Both the position numbers and the translations under genes were made by a program. A stretch of 64,000 nt of DNA from Hibiscus mutabilis (lineage: Eukaryota; Streptophyta; Magnoliopsida; Malvales; Malvaceae), in assembly GCA_019671005.1 (NCBI GenBank), contig CM033714.1, positions 80,653,909-80,717,908 of the forward strand. The letters are read 5' to 3'. Within the stretch, counting starts at the first letter, position 1; each line of letters begins with the position of its first letter. Of the stretch, positions 12,106 through 25,771 are shown one piece after another. Under the pieces are notes generated by a model, which saw nothing but the letters and a program-made list of their open reading frames with translations, was not told where the DNA came from and did not search any database.

Positions 12106-12975
12106 AACATCGATAATACCCGGCTAAACCGAGAAAGCTTCTGATCTCACCAACATTCCTCGGAGGTATCCAATCCAGGATGGATTAAATTTTGCTCGGG
12201 TCTACTTTAATTCTTTCTTCCGAGATGACATGGCCAAGGAACAAGACTTTCGATAGCCAAAATTCACATTTAGAGAACTTTGCAAACAATTGACATTCTC
12301 GGAGAGTTCGCAATACAGTTCGAAGGTGTTCAAAATGTACTTCCTTATTCCGAGAATACATCAGAATGTCATCAATGAATACAACCATGAACTTGTCAAG
12401 ATAGGGCTTGAATAAACGGTTCACAAGGTCCATGAAAGTAACCAGAGCATTCGTTAACCCGAATGACATTATAGGGAATTCAAAATGGCCATATCGAGTA
12501 CGAAAGGCTGTCTTGGGTATATCTTCTTCTTTTAACCCTCATTTGGTAGTATCCCGATCGAAGATCGATCTTTGAGAATACCGTAGCATCTTTGAGTTGA
12601 TCGAAGAGATCTTCAATCCTTGGGAGAGGATATCGATTCTTGATAGTAAGCTTGTTCAATTGTCTGTAGTCAATACAGAGTCTCGTAGTCTCGTCTTTCT
12701 TCTTCACGAACAAGACTGGAGCACCCCAGAGAGACAAGCTAGGCCGAATAAAGCCTTTGACTTGTATCTCTTGGAGTTGCTTCTTGAATTCTTTCAACTC
12801 AACAGGTGCCATTCGATAGGGTGTGGACACTGGAGTTGTTCCAGGTTGGACATCGATCCTGAACTCTACTTCTCTAGTTGGAGGGAGACCATGGAGTTCC
12901 TCGGGAAAAACATCAAGATATTCAGATACAATAGGCACACTAGGTAAGCCAAATTCAAGTTCATCTTGTAAGACC
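12106..12975 (-). pseudogene. Chromovirus reverse transcriptase, frameshifted
   Basis: Minus-strand frames 12480-12977 and 12185-12469 give the typical order: PYRMAPVELKE, LFVKKKDETTRLCIDYRQLN, FSKIDLRSGYYQ (motif A aspartate kept), MSFGLTNA and FIDDILMYSRN (the DD active-site pair kept). A frameshift between them near 12480-12520 destroys the enzyme, and a stop follows DPSKI. Fingers and palm otherwise match Ty3/gypsy chromoviruses. Confidence 0.9.
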
Positions 12976-13440
12976 ATAGTAGCAAAGATTGAGGTCAGTT
13001 TCTTGTCAATTAGAAGGATTGATTCCTTTCCTAAACCCCGGAGATAAAGTCTCCTATTTTGGCAATCTACCCAGGCTTTATGCTTGCTTAATCAATCTAG
13101 TCCTAGCACTAGATCGAACTTACAAGTTGGCAGTACATATAGATCAACAAGAAAGGGTACATTTCAAATGAATAGGGAACAATTTCTACAGATAAGGCTT
13201 ACATTTGTAATCCCCCCTATTGGGTTCAAAACTACAAGGCTTTGTTTTACAATTTCAGGCTTTAACTTCAATTTTGCAATCAAAGATGAGCATACAAATG
13301 AATGCGTGGATTCTGAGTCTATTAAAGCATAAACAAGAGTTGAATTTAGCTCAACGGTACCTGCAATGACATCGGGTGATTCTTCATATTCTTTTCCCCG
13401 GATATGATAAATTCGAGCATGAGCCCGAGATTCCTGGTGA
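12976..13440 (-). pseudogene. Chromovirus aspartic protease, degenerate
   Basis: Translation upstream of the reverse transcriptase contains VYALIDSESTHSF. Ty3/gypsy proteases normally have D-S/T-G at this site, so the catalytic glycine is replaced by glutamate. In-frame stops occur downstream, for example around 13070 and 13150. The protease would have processed the Gag-Pol polyprotein. Confidence 0.75.
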
Positions 13441-14615
13441 GTTAGGGTGTTCGAATGCTGTCATTTGCCCTTCCCCTGATTTCTAGACTGAGCTTGTCCG
13501 GGGCCTTTGTTTCGAATGGAAGGAGCTGAGCTAGCATTTGCAGGAGTTCGATTCAGAACCTTGTTAGGATTCTGAGGACAAACCCTGATATAGTGATCAG
13601 AGGCTCCACATAAGAAACATAGATTATGTTGAGTTCTACATTAGGCAGTGTGGTGCTTCTGGCAGAACTTGCAAGTAGGATATTGAGCAGCTTTACCGGA
13701 ATTCCCCGTACTATCAACAGAGATGATCGGGGCTGAAGGCTTGGATACCGATTGGGGTCTCGGTATGTAGTTGCTCTTCTGAACATGAGTGTAATTCAAA
13801 AAGTGTTCTTTGGAGTGTTTAGACTTCTTTGACTGCCAGTGAGGCTTGTCATCATTCCTGGATCGTTTATCTTTCCAGGAACTACCACTCTTGTGTTTCT
13901 CAGAGGACGCCATCTTCGCCTTGGTTGCAATAGCCCGGTTCACCAAATTTTGGAAGTCAGTGATACCCAGGGTAGTGAATGTTGGACTCAGTTCATCATC
14001 CAGTCCATTGATAAACACCCAACACTCGTCAACATCAGTCTTAATGTATTCTGACCCATACTTGTAATATTTGTAAAAATCACTCATATACTGTTCGATG
14101 GGTCGACCACCTTGCTTGAGGTACAAGAAACGCTACCGGCGCTCGGCCAAGTATAGTTCACTGATGTATTTCTTCCCAAATTCCTCGAGGAACAATTTCC
14201 AAGTAACAGCGTCAGAAGGAGCAGTCAGGGTAGTGGTTTCCCACCAGCTCAAAGCTTCATATGCCAACAGGGTTATGACATATTCGAGTTTGTGTTCATC
14301 AGAACAAGGCAGTTGTTTGGTCAGGACTCGAGTAGTGGCCTCTAACCAATACTCAGCTACTCCGGGATTGGCTTCATCAGTCCCAGTGAAAGTATAGGCG
14401 CGATATTGAGCCAACTTGTCAATCGGGGCTCTGTTTGGCACATCAGCAGGAGGAAGGATAGGATGGTCTTGTTTCAAGGTAGTTATAAGATGATTGAACA
14501 TCTCCTTCATGCCTAAGAGACATTCCTGCGGCACAGGATTTATAGTAGGAGTTTCCTGTTGAGCAGCAGCTTGGGCTCGGGCTTGAGCTTGCTGTTGTGG
14601 AGGATTTTGCTCCAT
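13441..14615 (-). pseudogene. Chromovirus gag, broken
   Basis: A Met codon at 14613-14615 follows the leader and starts a Gln/Ala-rich N-terminus. The capsid region contains YRAYTFTGTDEANPGVAEYW and, after a stop near 14133, GGRPIEQYMSDFYKYYKYGS. A CCHC zinc knuckle, CFLCGASDHYIRVC, lies at about 13580-13620. Gag forms the particle that packages element RNA. At least two stops or frameshifts (about 14130 and 13640) inactivate it. Confidence 0.85.
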
Positions 14616-14824
14616 TCTCACAATATCTCATTCATTTGAGGAGCCTAAAAGACTCTCATCATCCCGAGTGAGCCTTGTTTAAGATATTCTACGTCTAAAT
14701 AGAACAATTAGGAATTCGGTTTAGTTAAGCAAAGACACAAGCTATACAATACAAGTCTCCTAGGTGGCACAAGTATCCTATATGATGCAAGAGAGCCCGG
14801 TTTAGTCCTATAACTGACTAAAAA

Positions 14825-14837
14825 GCTCTGATTACCA
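14825..14837 (-). other. Primer-binding site, initiator tRNA-Met type
   Basis: Minus strand TGGTAATCAGAGC differs by one inserted A from TGGTATCAGAGC, the usual plant tRNA-iMet complement. It lies five bases from the U5 end (GTGTTACA) of the LTR at 14843, as expected for first-strand priming. The rest of 14616-14842 is untranslated leader. Confidence 0.8.
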
Positions 14838-14842
14838 ATAAA

Positions 14843-17312
14843 TGTAACACCCCCTACATTGAGTTAGTAGCAAACCGGCTCGGGAGCGTTACCAAGCAAG
14901 AACGAGGCAAGAATAGGTTAACTTATCCCTATTAGATGAGTTACTTAGCTACAAAGCAACCAAGAATTCATAACTTAACAAGTAAACATTCTTATGATTT
15001 GTTTACAAGACATTATAGGTTACCAAACAATTCAATTAACATCATCATACAACCATCATTCGAATAGCCTAAGTGAGCAAACATGCTTCCATTTCATTTC
15101 ATTGATCCTTAGATTGATACATGTAACATTTCATACTTAAAATTTACTAGACATGATCCTTTGTACATGCAATTACACATACCTTGTCTCCAAGCAAGCC
15201 ATACACCAAGCCTACCCATTCCGCAATTTCCATACAAACATATAAAACACTTACAACATGGTATGTTCACACAAGTGACTATATAATTTCCCAAGGCATT
15301 CGAATTACACAATAGGCTAGATCAATTACTTTGAAACATTCAATATATATACCCATATGCGTAGCAAAACACCTTTCAATTACATGAAATTTGAGTTCAT
15401 TACTTGTTTCACATTATCAACCAAGTTCACAACATGGTAAGCCCTTTCAAGAATATATATATATGTATACAAGTTTCAAGTATTCAAAATGCATACATAA
15501 GTTCACTATATACAATCTAAGTGCCACCAACTAGGGGAGTACAAAACAAGTATGAACCATACTTATGCTATGCTTGTGTCTTGCTTCGAGCTCAAGAGAT
15601 CAGGCTTCAAGATCAAGCAACAATCGAATCCTTTATCCTGTGGTTGGGAAGAATGAAAACAAGAGCGATAAGTACAAGAATGTACTTAGTGAGGTAGTAA
15701 CTAGTTCTAACCAATTGTTATATCAATTTAAGTGTCAATTAGTCAAGAATGATCCTAGCTAAGGATTTCAAGGCATTCGAATAGCATAAGAAGAAAAAGA
15801 CAATGAATCATAATTCATGCTTATTCCATTTCAAGTAATCAAACTATTCATGGTCACATATCATGTAGTCAAGAAATTCATGCTTACATAACAAGAAATC
15901 AAGCAAATCATGCTTACATGACAAGTAATCAAGCAAATCATGCTTATATGACAAGTAACCAAGCAAATCATGCTTACATGACAAGAAATCAAGCTATTCA
16001 TGCTTATTAGCTCATTTATTATCTTTTTAACACAATCCTTGGTTCATAGTTTGTCTAGGTAATCGAGTCTCTAACCAACTGTCACCACATGATGTACCGT
16101 AGTACTAGTTAACCCTCATACTGTCGCCAAAGACCACATATGTACCCTCCATCTGTCGCCAATTAGGGGCTTTAGCCCTGGACCGTAGTCCACCCAGACA
16201 CAATGAGCTCTAGACTCTAAGGCATGCCCTTCTACCTATTCAACTAGCAACCAAGGTTCTTTATTCATTTATTCAAGGATTTTAAGCTTTTCAAGTTCAA
16301 GATCATGTATCATTCAAGTGTACAAGTTCATGTCAAGCATTATCTTTTTCAAGAGTCATTTCAAGTATTGCATGGTAAGTTTATACATGCATTAAGCCCT
16401 TAGGCCAATAGAGCCATAACTTAACATTTCAAGTGTTCATTGCATCATCTAAGCTAGCACATCAAGCATTCAGTTTAAGCAATTGGTCACAATACCATGT
16501 CATACATACAAGCATCAATGTTACCACATATACATTCTAGCATTATATTTATACAACACTTCAATGATGTAGTCAAGTTTCATGTATTATCTTATTTCAT
16601 ACTTCCCTTATTAGGTCAAGATCATATTAAGTCCAATTAACAATTCAAGAATTTAGACATGCTTGCTTTAGTTAGGACCTAGTCCTAATTCTAGAATAAA
16701 CTACACTCACAATACTCCCCAAGCTAGCTAGTCTAGAAAGACTATTCCCTTTTTCTTGTCCCTTGAATGCTCGACTTTAGATCCTTCTCCAAAGTCTTCT
16801 CCTTGCTCTAATAAACCACATAGATAGAACAAGGTCAAAATATGTGATCACAAAATCATTCAACATGGCAGCAAGGTTAATATATTATATATACAAAACA
16901 GATAGCATATTCATATACACACCTTTATACACATTACGAAACTGCCTACATTCCATATCAAGGCAAAACAGGGCAGCAATTAAACTGTCCCAAAACTGTT
17001 TGCAAAACAGTTTACCAAACTGTATACAAAACTGTGTACAATTACCTAAACTGCTGCTATCATGCAGTCTGTACTCTGTTCACTTAAACACGCATAACTT
17101 TTATTCTGTACGTCGGAATTTCAATTGGTTTACACCGTTGGAAAGCTAACTTAATTATTTTTCTAACCATATAGGCCTTGCATTTTAATTCTTTACCAAT
17201 TAATACAATTTTTAGCTTAAAGACTGGGTAATTTACAACACTGGATAGTTTGCACTGTCCCTAGTGTTTCTTCTCTACAATTCATTCTACAATCCAGAGT
17301 TCAGTTCTGTTT
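14843..17312 (-). repeat. Chromovirus 5' LTR, truncated
   Basis: Begins TGTAACACC and aligns nearly base for base with 6605-9037, so it is the 5' LTR of the minus-strand element. It stops abruptly near 17312, about 870 bases short of full length, where an oppositely oriented pol fragment begins. One tract (about 15880-15990) has extra copies of a roughly 30-bp unit containing AAATCATGCTTACATGACAAG. Confidence 0.9.
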
Positions 17313-18180
17313 TTCCCAAGGAACTCCCTGGTGTCCCTCCGACCAGAGAAGTAGAGTTCGGGATTGAAGTTTAGCCTGGAACAGCTCCGGTGTCCATCAC
17401 ACCTTATTGAATGACACGTGTTGAGTTGAAAGAATTAAAGAAGCAACTTCAGGAGTTGCAAGATAAAGGTTTCATATGACCTAGCTCATCTCCTTGGGGT
17501 GCTCCAGTCTTGTTCGTGAAGAAGAAAGATGGGACTATGAGACTCTGTATTGATTATAGACAATTAAACAAGTTTACGATCAAGAATTGTTATCTTCTTC
17601 CTAGAATAGAAGATCTCTTCGAACAACTCAATGATGCTTCGGTATTCTCAAAGATCAATCTTCGATTGGGATACTATCAAATGAGGGTAAAAGAAGAAGA
17701 TGTGCCCAAGACAGCATTTCATACTCGATATGGCCACTATGAATTTCTCGTAATGCCATTCGGGTTAACGAATGCTCCGGCTGCTTTTATGGATCTCATG
17801 AATCGAGTGTTCAAGTTTTATCTTGACAAGTTCTTGGTCGTCTTCATTGATGACATCCTAGTTTACTCTCGGAACAAGGAAGAACACTCCGAACATCTCA
17901 GAATTGTATTGCAAACTCTTCGGGAACGTCAATTGTTCGCAAACTTCTCTAAGTGCGAATTTTGGCTATTGAAAGTCTCGTTCCTTGGCCGTGTTATCTC
18001 AGAAGAAGGGATTAAAGTAGACCCGAAGAAAATTCAGTCCATCCTGGATTGGAGACCTCCGAGGAATGTTAGTGAAATCAGAAGCTTTCTCGGTTTAGCC
18101 AGATATTATCGGTGATTTGTCAAAGGCTTTTCATCTATTTTCGCAAGTTTGAAAAAGTTAACTCGAAAGGATATACCTTT
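17313..18180 (+). pseudogene. Chromovirus reverse transcriptase, plus strand, 5'-truncated
   Basis: Starts inside the protease/RT linker (ELPGVPPTREVEFG) directly at the junction with the truncated LTR. An open stretch at 17510-18115 carries LCIDYRQLNK, FSKINLRLGYYQ and FIDDILVYSRN. Motif A reads KIN instead of KID, so a catalytic aspartate is asparagine. The frame ends at a TGA after ARYYR (18116). Close in sequence to the minus-strand copy at 12106-12975, but not its partner. Confidence 0.9.
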
Positions 18181-18660
18181 TTTTTGGTCGGAAAGCTAAC
18201 AACGAAGCTTCGATCAACTTAAACAAGCCCTGACTCATGCACCAGTTCTTATCCAACTAGAATCGGGTAAAGAATTTATTGTCTATAGTGATGTATCTCA
18301 TTTAGGACTCAGTTGTGTCCTAATGCAAGATGGAAATGTGGTACCTTATGCTTCAAGGCAACTAAAACCACACGAGTCAAACTATCCAACATACGATCTA
18401 GAATTGGCAGCTATCGTGTTTGCTCTCAAAATTTGGAGACATTACTTGTACGAGGAGAAATATAACCTATTCACAGGCCACAAGAGTCTTAAATATCTCC
18501 TGAATCAGAAAGATTTGAATTTGAGAAAACGAAGATGGCTTAAATTTCTTAAAGACTACGATTTGGTTATCGACTACCATCCGGGGAAAACAAAAGTGGT
18601 TGCTGATGCCCTTAGTCGCAAACCATACTCGGGTAAACTCATAAATCTAAAATCTAGTAT
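18181..18660 (+). pseudogene. Chromovirus RNase H, plus strand, inactive
   Basis: Open stretch 18323-18730 contains PYASRQLKPHESNYPTYDLE, LFTGHKSLKYLLNQKDLNLR and YHPGKTKVVADALSRK. The usual TDHKSL reads TGHKSL, replacing an acidic catalytic residue. A TAA at about 18198 interrupts the upstream part. Confidence 0.85.
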
Positions 18661-20300
18661 ATTTCAATCAAATTTGAACTTTCTTGGGTCACAAGAAAGC
18701 TATTCAAACACTTACTTGTTTTGCAAGTAGCCACTCAAAATTTTCATTAATGATCCTATGTATTCTTGTAGCTACTCCGGCTATCAATGCTCATTTTCAT
18801 TTATCCAAAGGACGGAAATTCTTGTCTGAACTTCAAGTTCAATCCAGCTTAATCTCGAGAATTAAAGAACTCCAGCAAACTAATTCAGATCTGCAGAAGA
18901 TCATATCCAAGTTAGACTCTGAGTCTAATCATGACTTCTCCCTTAAGTCAAATGGACTCCTCTATTTCAAGGATAGAGTGTGTGTTCCTAACAATGAGGA
19001 ACTAAGACAAGAAATGTTACAAGAAGCTTACCAAAGCTCATTCTCGATTCACCCGGGATCTGTCAAGATGTACAATGATCTAAAACCACTAACTGGTGGC
19101 CGGGTATGAAATCAACTATCACAGACTTTGTATCGAAGTGCCAGACTTGTCAAAGAGTTAAAGCTGAACATCGAGTCCCTACTGGATTACTTCAGCCAAT
19201 CGAATTCCCTCAGTGGAAATGGGATCGAATTACAATGGATTTCGTTACTGGTCTTCCTTCCACTACAAGAAAGAACGATGTTGTATGGGTGATTGTTGAT
19301 AGATTCACAAAGTCTACTCGCTTCATCCTGTTCGAATGAACATGAGCTTGGAAACCTTAGCCGAGCTATACACCCGTGAAGTGATTCGATTACACGGTGT
19401 ACCTACAGCAATAATCTCTGATCGTGATCCTAGATTTGCTTCTCGATTTTGGAAGTCTCTACAGAAAGCTCTTGTAACCAAAGTAAATCTAAGTACAGTT
19501 TTCCATCCTCAGTCTGATGGACAATCTGAAAGGATTATTCAAGTACTAGAAGACATGCTTCGTTCTTATGTTATAGAGTTTGGAAAGAACTGGGAGAAAT
19601 CTCTGCCCCTTGTAGAGTTTGCTTACAACAATAGCTATCAAGCATCTATTCAGATGGCACCATTCGAAGCTCTATACGGGAGAAAGTGTAGAACTCCCTT
19701 ATGCTGGTCTGAATTGGGGGAAAATAAAGTTCTAGGGCCTCAATTGCTTCGGGAAACTGAAGAACAAGTGAAGATCATCCATGATCGATTGAAGGCAGCT
19801 TTCGATAGACAGAAAGCATATGATGACTTGAGAAGAAGAGACATCCAGTATGCTATTGGAGACAAAGTCTTCCTGAAGGTCTCACCTTGGAAGAAAGTCC
19901 TTCAATTTGGAAGAAAAGGGAAACTCAGTCCCCGATTCATTGGTCCATTCAAAATCACTGAAAGAATTGGACCGGTGGCCTATCGATTAGCTCTCCCTAA
20001 AGAATTCGATAGAATCCACAATGTATTTCATGTATCTATGCTCAGAAGATACATATCAGATCCATCCCATATTCTTGAATCAGAAGAAGTTGAGTTAAAC
20101 CTTGACTTGTCATACGAAGAAGAGCCTGTTCAGATTCTTGATCGGGAAGTAAGAAAGCTTAGGAACAAGATTGTTCCTCTTGTCAAAGTTTTGTGGAGAA
20201 ACCACAAGATAGAAGAAGCTACTTGGGAATCTGAAGAAATTATGAAAAAGCAATATCCCCATCTATTTGATTCAGGTAAATTCGAGGACGAATTTATTTT
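18661..20300 (+). pseudogene. Chromovirus integrase with chromodomain, nearly intact 3' half
   Basis: The zinc-finger region spans 18684-19339: one histidine is tyrosine (EAYQSS), while the CQTC pair is present. After a one-base frameshift near 19330, a long open stretch (19336-20313) carries ISDRDPRF and DGQSERII with Asp29 and Glu65 in the correct DX35E spacing. It continues through a GPY/F module (about residues 198-221) to a chromodomain (about residues 263-311). It reaches the polypurine tract with no internal stop, making this the best preserved chromovirus domain in the window. Confidence 0.9.
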
Positions 20301-20313
20301 AAGGGGGGAGAAT
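20298..20313 (+). other. Polypurine tract, plus-strand chromovirus
   Basis: TTTTAAGGGGGGAGAA immediately precedes TGTAACACCC at 20314. It marks 20314 onward as a 3' LTR in plus orientation. Confidence 0.85.
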
Positions 20314-23300
20314 TGTAACACCCTAAATTCTAGCCTAGAAGTATTGGAACCAAATTGAATAAATTGATAGCTTAATTGAATCTAGAATTAAGCTAAATTG
20401 AATAGTCAAGGGCCTAATTGAAAGAATGAATGGAATAAGTGACCAAATTAGAATGACTACATTGAATTAAACAAGATAGAAGAGGAATGCTTGATAAACT
20501 TCATGGTTCTCTTATTTGCCCTTGACTAATTACATGATTAGTAACTAATTAAGGGTTAGTTTAGTAAAATCCTAATTCCACTAATGTGGATAACAATGTT
20601 GTCATCTTCTCCACTATTCTTCTTAGCCGAAAACTAGAGAGAAAGAAATTGAGAGAGAATGCTTGGAAAATTCAGCCATTGAAGAAGGAATTTAGCTTGC
20701 ATGTATAGGAATTTTTCATTGAAATTAAGCAAGAAGCAAAGTAAGTATGATTCTTCTTGTGTTTAATTGAATAGGCAACTATATTGTTGACATTGGACTG
20801 TTTTGTTGATTATAGATGAAACTAGACTTTGAATGTGTTGTTAGATGATAGAATGGTTGTTGAACTATACAAAATTGAAGAATGAACATTAGGTACAAAG
20901 CTGAAATCATGTGTTTGTGATAGTGTAACAAATCTAGGTTGCTGGAAAATTGAATTGTGATATTGAAGTGGGAATTGAATGAATAGAACTTAAAATTTAG
21001 ATATGGAATTAATGAATTGATGATGATCATGAATAGGTAATGTATAGAAGATGTTAAACAAATTGAATTGATAGCAAACAATGATGGAAATGTAAGGCCA
21101 AGACATAGGTTAAACTGAATTTAAGGCATTGAAATGTGATTAGATGCAATCTACCCAGAATTGCTCTGTTCTGGGCAGTCACTTTGAAAATTCACCAAAA
21201 ATTGTGTAGATTGAATTCAGGCATGAAATTTTAATGACTTGATCCTTAGAATTTCTATTTTCATTAGGTGAAAACAGAACTGAAAACTGGGTCTTATGCT
21301 GGAAACTGTAAATAGGAATTGCTGGACAGTGCAAACTGTCCAGGCAGTGTAAATGCCCTGTCTTTGAACAATAAACTGTATTAATTGGATAATAAATAAA
21401 ATGCAAGTCTTACATGGTCTTATATAAAATTTTGTTATCTTTCCAACGGTGTATAGCAATCGAAATTCTGAAGTACGGGTTAAAAGATATGGCCATTTAA
21501 AGGGACAGTGTGCAAACTGTCAGGCAGCAGTGTCCTGGGCAGTTTGGGACTGTTTTTACACCTAAATGCAAACTGTTTGCAAAACAGTTTTGGGACATTG
21601 TAGTCTGTCCAATTATGCTTTAAAATGAAGTAATAACAATGTGGAGATAAATTGGTAAGAAATGCTTAAAAGGAAGTATAAAAACAGTAGCTAAATGTTA
21701 GGTACATTGTGATAACATTGCTACTATGATTGTATGATATATTGTGCTTGTTTTGATGAAATGTGTATGTGTTATGCTTGTTAGATCAAGGGCAGCAAAT
21801 TGAGGAAGAAAAAGGAAATCATTCAAGGTCTAAGAACAAGGGGATAGCCATACAAGATAATTGCTAGCTTGCTTGGATTGTATTGTGAGTGTAGTTATCT
21901 TTTGGGCTAGGACTAGGTCCTAACCATTGCATTCTTGTTACATTCTTGTCATGATAATGAATCTAAGCATGAACGTGACTTAATAAGGGAAGGATGATTA
22001 AAAATACACATGAAACATGATCCTAGTCTTATGTATATGCCTATTCGAATTGATTATGCATGATTAGTGATAACTTGGTTGCTTATGTGCTATGATACAA
22101 CATGGTTGAATGCTATTGACTTGTTTGAGATAAGATGTTATCTCATTTGATGAAATGAATCTTGAAATCACTTGACTTGTGAGCTAAGGCTCAATAGCCT
22201 AAGGGCTTAACATGAAATGATCTTGATTTACATGAACATGATCTTGAATTGATAACTTGAAATAAATGGTAATTCGAACAACCTTGGTAGCTAGTTGGAT
22301 TAGGTAGAAAGGCATGCCTTAGAGTCTAGAGCTCATTGTGTACGGGTGGACTACGGTCCAGGGCTAAGGCCCCTATTTGGCGACAGACTGAGGGTACATA
22401 TGTGGTCTTTGGCAACAGTAGGAGGGTTGACCAGCACTACGGTGCATATTGTGGCGACAGTTGGTTGGAGACTCGATTACCTATACAAACTAAGTACCAA
22501 GGGGGTTGTTTAATGAAATAAAAAATGAAATAATACTCAATTATACATGATACTTGTCTTGTATTGCCATGAAATGTATGTTGCTTGATTTGGAAGCATG
22601 ACTCCTTGGTTACTTGTTTTGCAAGTATGTTGCTTGATTCATGATTTATGATTACTTGTTGCCTAATCTTGTTGGCCGAATTGCATGTTATCCTAGATAG
22701 GATATTCTTGACGCTTGAAAGACTAGATAAGGTCACTCTTGATACTTGAAAGACTAGCTAAGTCTACTTTAATTCTTGGAAGCCTTAGCTAGGTCTACAC
22801 TTGATCTAAAAGACATGAAAAAACAAAATGGATAGACTAGTTACTACCTCACTAAGTACAATTTTGTACTTATCACTCTTCTTTCATTCTTCCCAACCTA
22901 CAGGTTAAAGGATTCAACATTGCTTGATCTTGAAGCTTGACTCCTTGAGCAAGAAGAATCCTACACAAGCTTTGTTAAAGTATGATTCCATACTTGTTTT
23001 GTATTCTCCTAGAATGGTGGCACTAAATATATCTAATTAGCTTGAACATGCATTTTGAAGGATTGTATATAATGTTTGATAGCCTATCTATGATTTGTAT
23101 GTAGATTAAGGTTTGTACTGAACTTAACTAGCTTATAATGGTTGAATGTTGCTGAGCATATGTTGATGGAATGACTTAATGTTAATCTAGCTATCTTGAT
23201 GACTTTCGAATGCTAAGATCTTGTATGTGGTTTGCTTAAATAGAAAGTAGGATGATGAGCCAAGATGCTTAATTTTTCCCTAATCGAATGGCCATGTCAT

Positions 23301-24066
23301 ATAGGATCACTTTAATGTAACAATGTTTGTTGTGTGTGATATGTATGCTTGTAGATGTGATTGCCGAATGCTTGAGATTGAATTAAGCATGAATGAAACT
23401 AGTTACATTCCATGTTATACATTTAGGTAAATGGCTGAATGGTTAGGATTAGAATGTGGTTTGAATGCAAGCTTGAACATGAAAATTTGAATGATCAATC
23501 AATTGTGATAGTAATTTAGGTAAGAGATGACACATGTATACATCAATGAATAATGAAATGAAGAAAGCATTTTTGAACTTTAGGATAGTCGAATAGGATA
23601 GGCTTTCTAAGGTTGAATGTTGATATAAGAACCATGTATGTAGTAACTTGAATTGTAAGCAACAAAGAAATCAATCTAATGGTAATGTAAGTATAGCCAA
23701 ATGCTTAGGATGAAATGGTAGATACATTTGAGATTACTTGCATGAAAAGAAATGCATTAATGGTTGCTTATGCCTTATTTGAATGTTTGCTCTCTTTTTG
23801 CTTGCATAGTTCGAATGTTAGGATGATTTAGAAGTGTGTGTTTCTTGTTAGCTAAGAAATCAAGTATGAAAGATTGTTTCTTCTTGGTTGATTGCCGAAT
23901 GTATTGCTTGATTTTTTATTCAAGTTTAAATGTGTAATGCATGTATTGTCCTTGACTTGTCTATGATCTAGTATAGATCGAATGCCATGACTTGTCTTGT
24001 CTTTGCTTGCTTGCTAAGTAACGCTGGCGAACTGAGTTACTACTAACCCGGGTAAGGGGTGTTTCA
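20314..24066 (+). repeat. Chromovirus 3' LTR, plus orientation (3.75 kb)
   Basis: Starts TGTAACACCC after the polypurine tract and ends near AAGGGGTGTTTCA at 24054-24066. The expected last bases would be GTGTTACA, so the final bases are altered or belong to the next LTR piece. It is related to but clearly diverged from the LTRs at 6605 and 14843. It shares the conserved block (about 22313-22470) with TGGACTACGGTCC and repeated GGCGACAG. No coding sequence inside. Confidence 0.85.
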
Positions 24067-25771
24067 AGTATTGCATGGTAAGTTTATACATGCATTAAGC
24101 CCTTAGGCCAATAGAGCCATAACTCAACATTTCAAGTGTTCATTGCATCATTTAAGCTAGCACATCAAGCATTCGGTTTAAGCAATCGGTCACAATACCA
24201 TGTCATACATACAAGCATCAATGTTACCACACATACATGCTAGCATTATATTTATACAACACTTTAAGGATGTAGTCAAGTTTCATGTATTATCTTATTT
24301 CATACTTCCCTTATTAGGTCAAGTTCATATTAAGTCCAATTAACAATTCAAGAATTTAGACATGCTTGCTTTAGTTAGGACCTAGTCCTAACTCTAGAAT
24401 AAACTACACTCACAATACTCCCCAAGCTAGCTAGTCTCGAAAGACTATTCCCTTTTGCTTGTCCCTTGAATGCTCAACTTTAGATCCTTCTCCAAAGTCC
24501 TCTCCTTGCTCTAATAAACCACATAGATAGAACAAGGTCAAAACATGTGATCACATAATCATTCAACATGGCAGCAAGGTTAATACATTATATATACAAA
24601 ACATATAGCATATTCATATACACACCTTTATACACATTACCAAACTGCCTACATTCAACATCAAGGCAAAACAGGGCAGCAATTAAACTGTCCCAAAACT
24701 GTTTGCAAAACAGTTTACCAAACTGTATACAAAACTGTGTACAATTACCTAAACTGCTGCTATCAGGCAGCATGTACTCTGTTCACTTAAACATGCATAA
24801 CTTTCATTCCGTACGACGGAATTTCAATTGGTTTACACCGTTGGAAAGCTAACTTAATTTTCAGTCTAACCATATAGGCCTTGCATTTTAATTTTTTGCC
24901 AATTAATACAGTTTTTAGCTTAAAGACAGGGCAATTTACAACACTGGACAGTTTGCATTGTCCCTAGTGTTTCTTCTCTACAATTCATTCTACAATCCAG
25001 AATTCAGTTCTGTTTTCTCCTAATGAATTTAGACATGTTAAGGCACTATACATAAAATTTTCAGCCTTAAATTCCATTTATACAATTTATGGTGATTTTT
25101 TAAAGTTACTGCCCAGAATAGAGTATTCTGGGCAGATTACACTAGTTTAAGCTTCTAGCTTCATAATTCATTTAAACAAAGATTCTAACATTGAAATTCA
25201 ACTTATTTTCATATTCCTACATGTCTAGGTCAGTCCAATTAACCTAGAAATGTGATCAAAATAGGGCAGCATATACAATTAAGCATGTTTACACATTTCT
25301 ATCTAACAAAACAGTCCTTAATCAAAACTAGTTTCAACCATGATCCCTATTCTCAAATTACAGCAACCCATACACATTCTAACATGCATAACAATCATCC
25401 TATTTAAATTAGGCAACAAGAACATCACTAATTCAAGATTCAAGCATGTAACTGAAGTGAGGAATCAAGCATTTTCCTTTCTCAATGTGAATTCTAACTC
25501 AATTTAGCCCTAACCGATTTAAGCTCTCATGGATTCCATGGCTATCACTCAAGCTTTCTCTCTTCTCTTTCTTTCTCCCTAACTCATTTGGCATAATCAA
25601 ATGAGGAAGGAGAAGCTCTCTCCCATAGTGGCCGGTTGGACCTTGTCCCTGTGACAAGTGGGTAGTCCACTATCCAATCTAAATTTGCCATGCATTCCTT
25701 ATATTACAACTTGATTCTATTATGGTCCTTTTAATTTGGCTTTCTAACTTGTTGGTTATAACATTTTAGTC
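24067..25771 (-). repeat. Chromovirus LTR piece, truncated at both ends
   Basis: Aligns with about 8083-9795 of the full LTR. The left junction falls in TTTCAAGTATTGC, and the right end stops about 110 bases before the LTR terminus. About 950 bases of it (to roughly 25020) are also present at 16367-17312, so it is not simply the missing half of the LTR that ends at 17312. It borders copia sequence at 25772. Confidence 0.85.
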
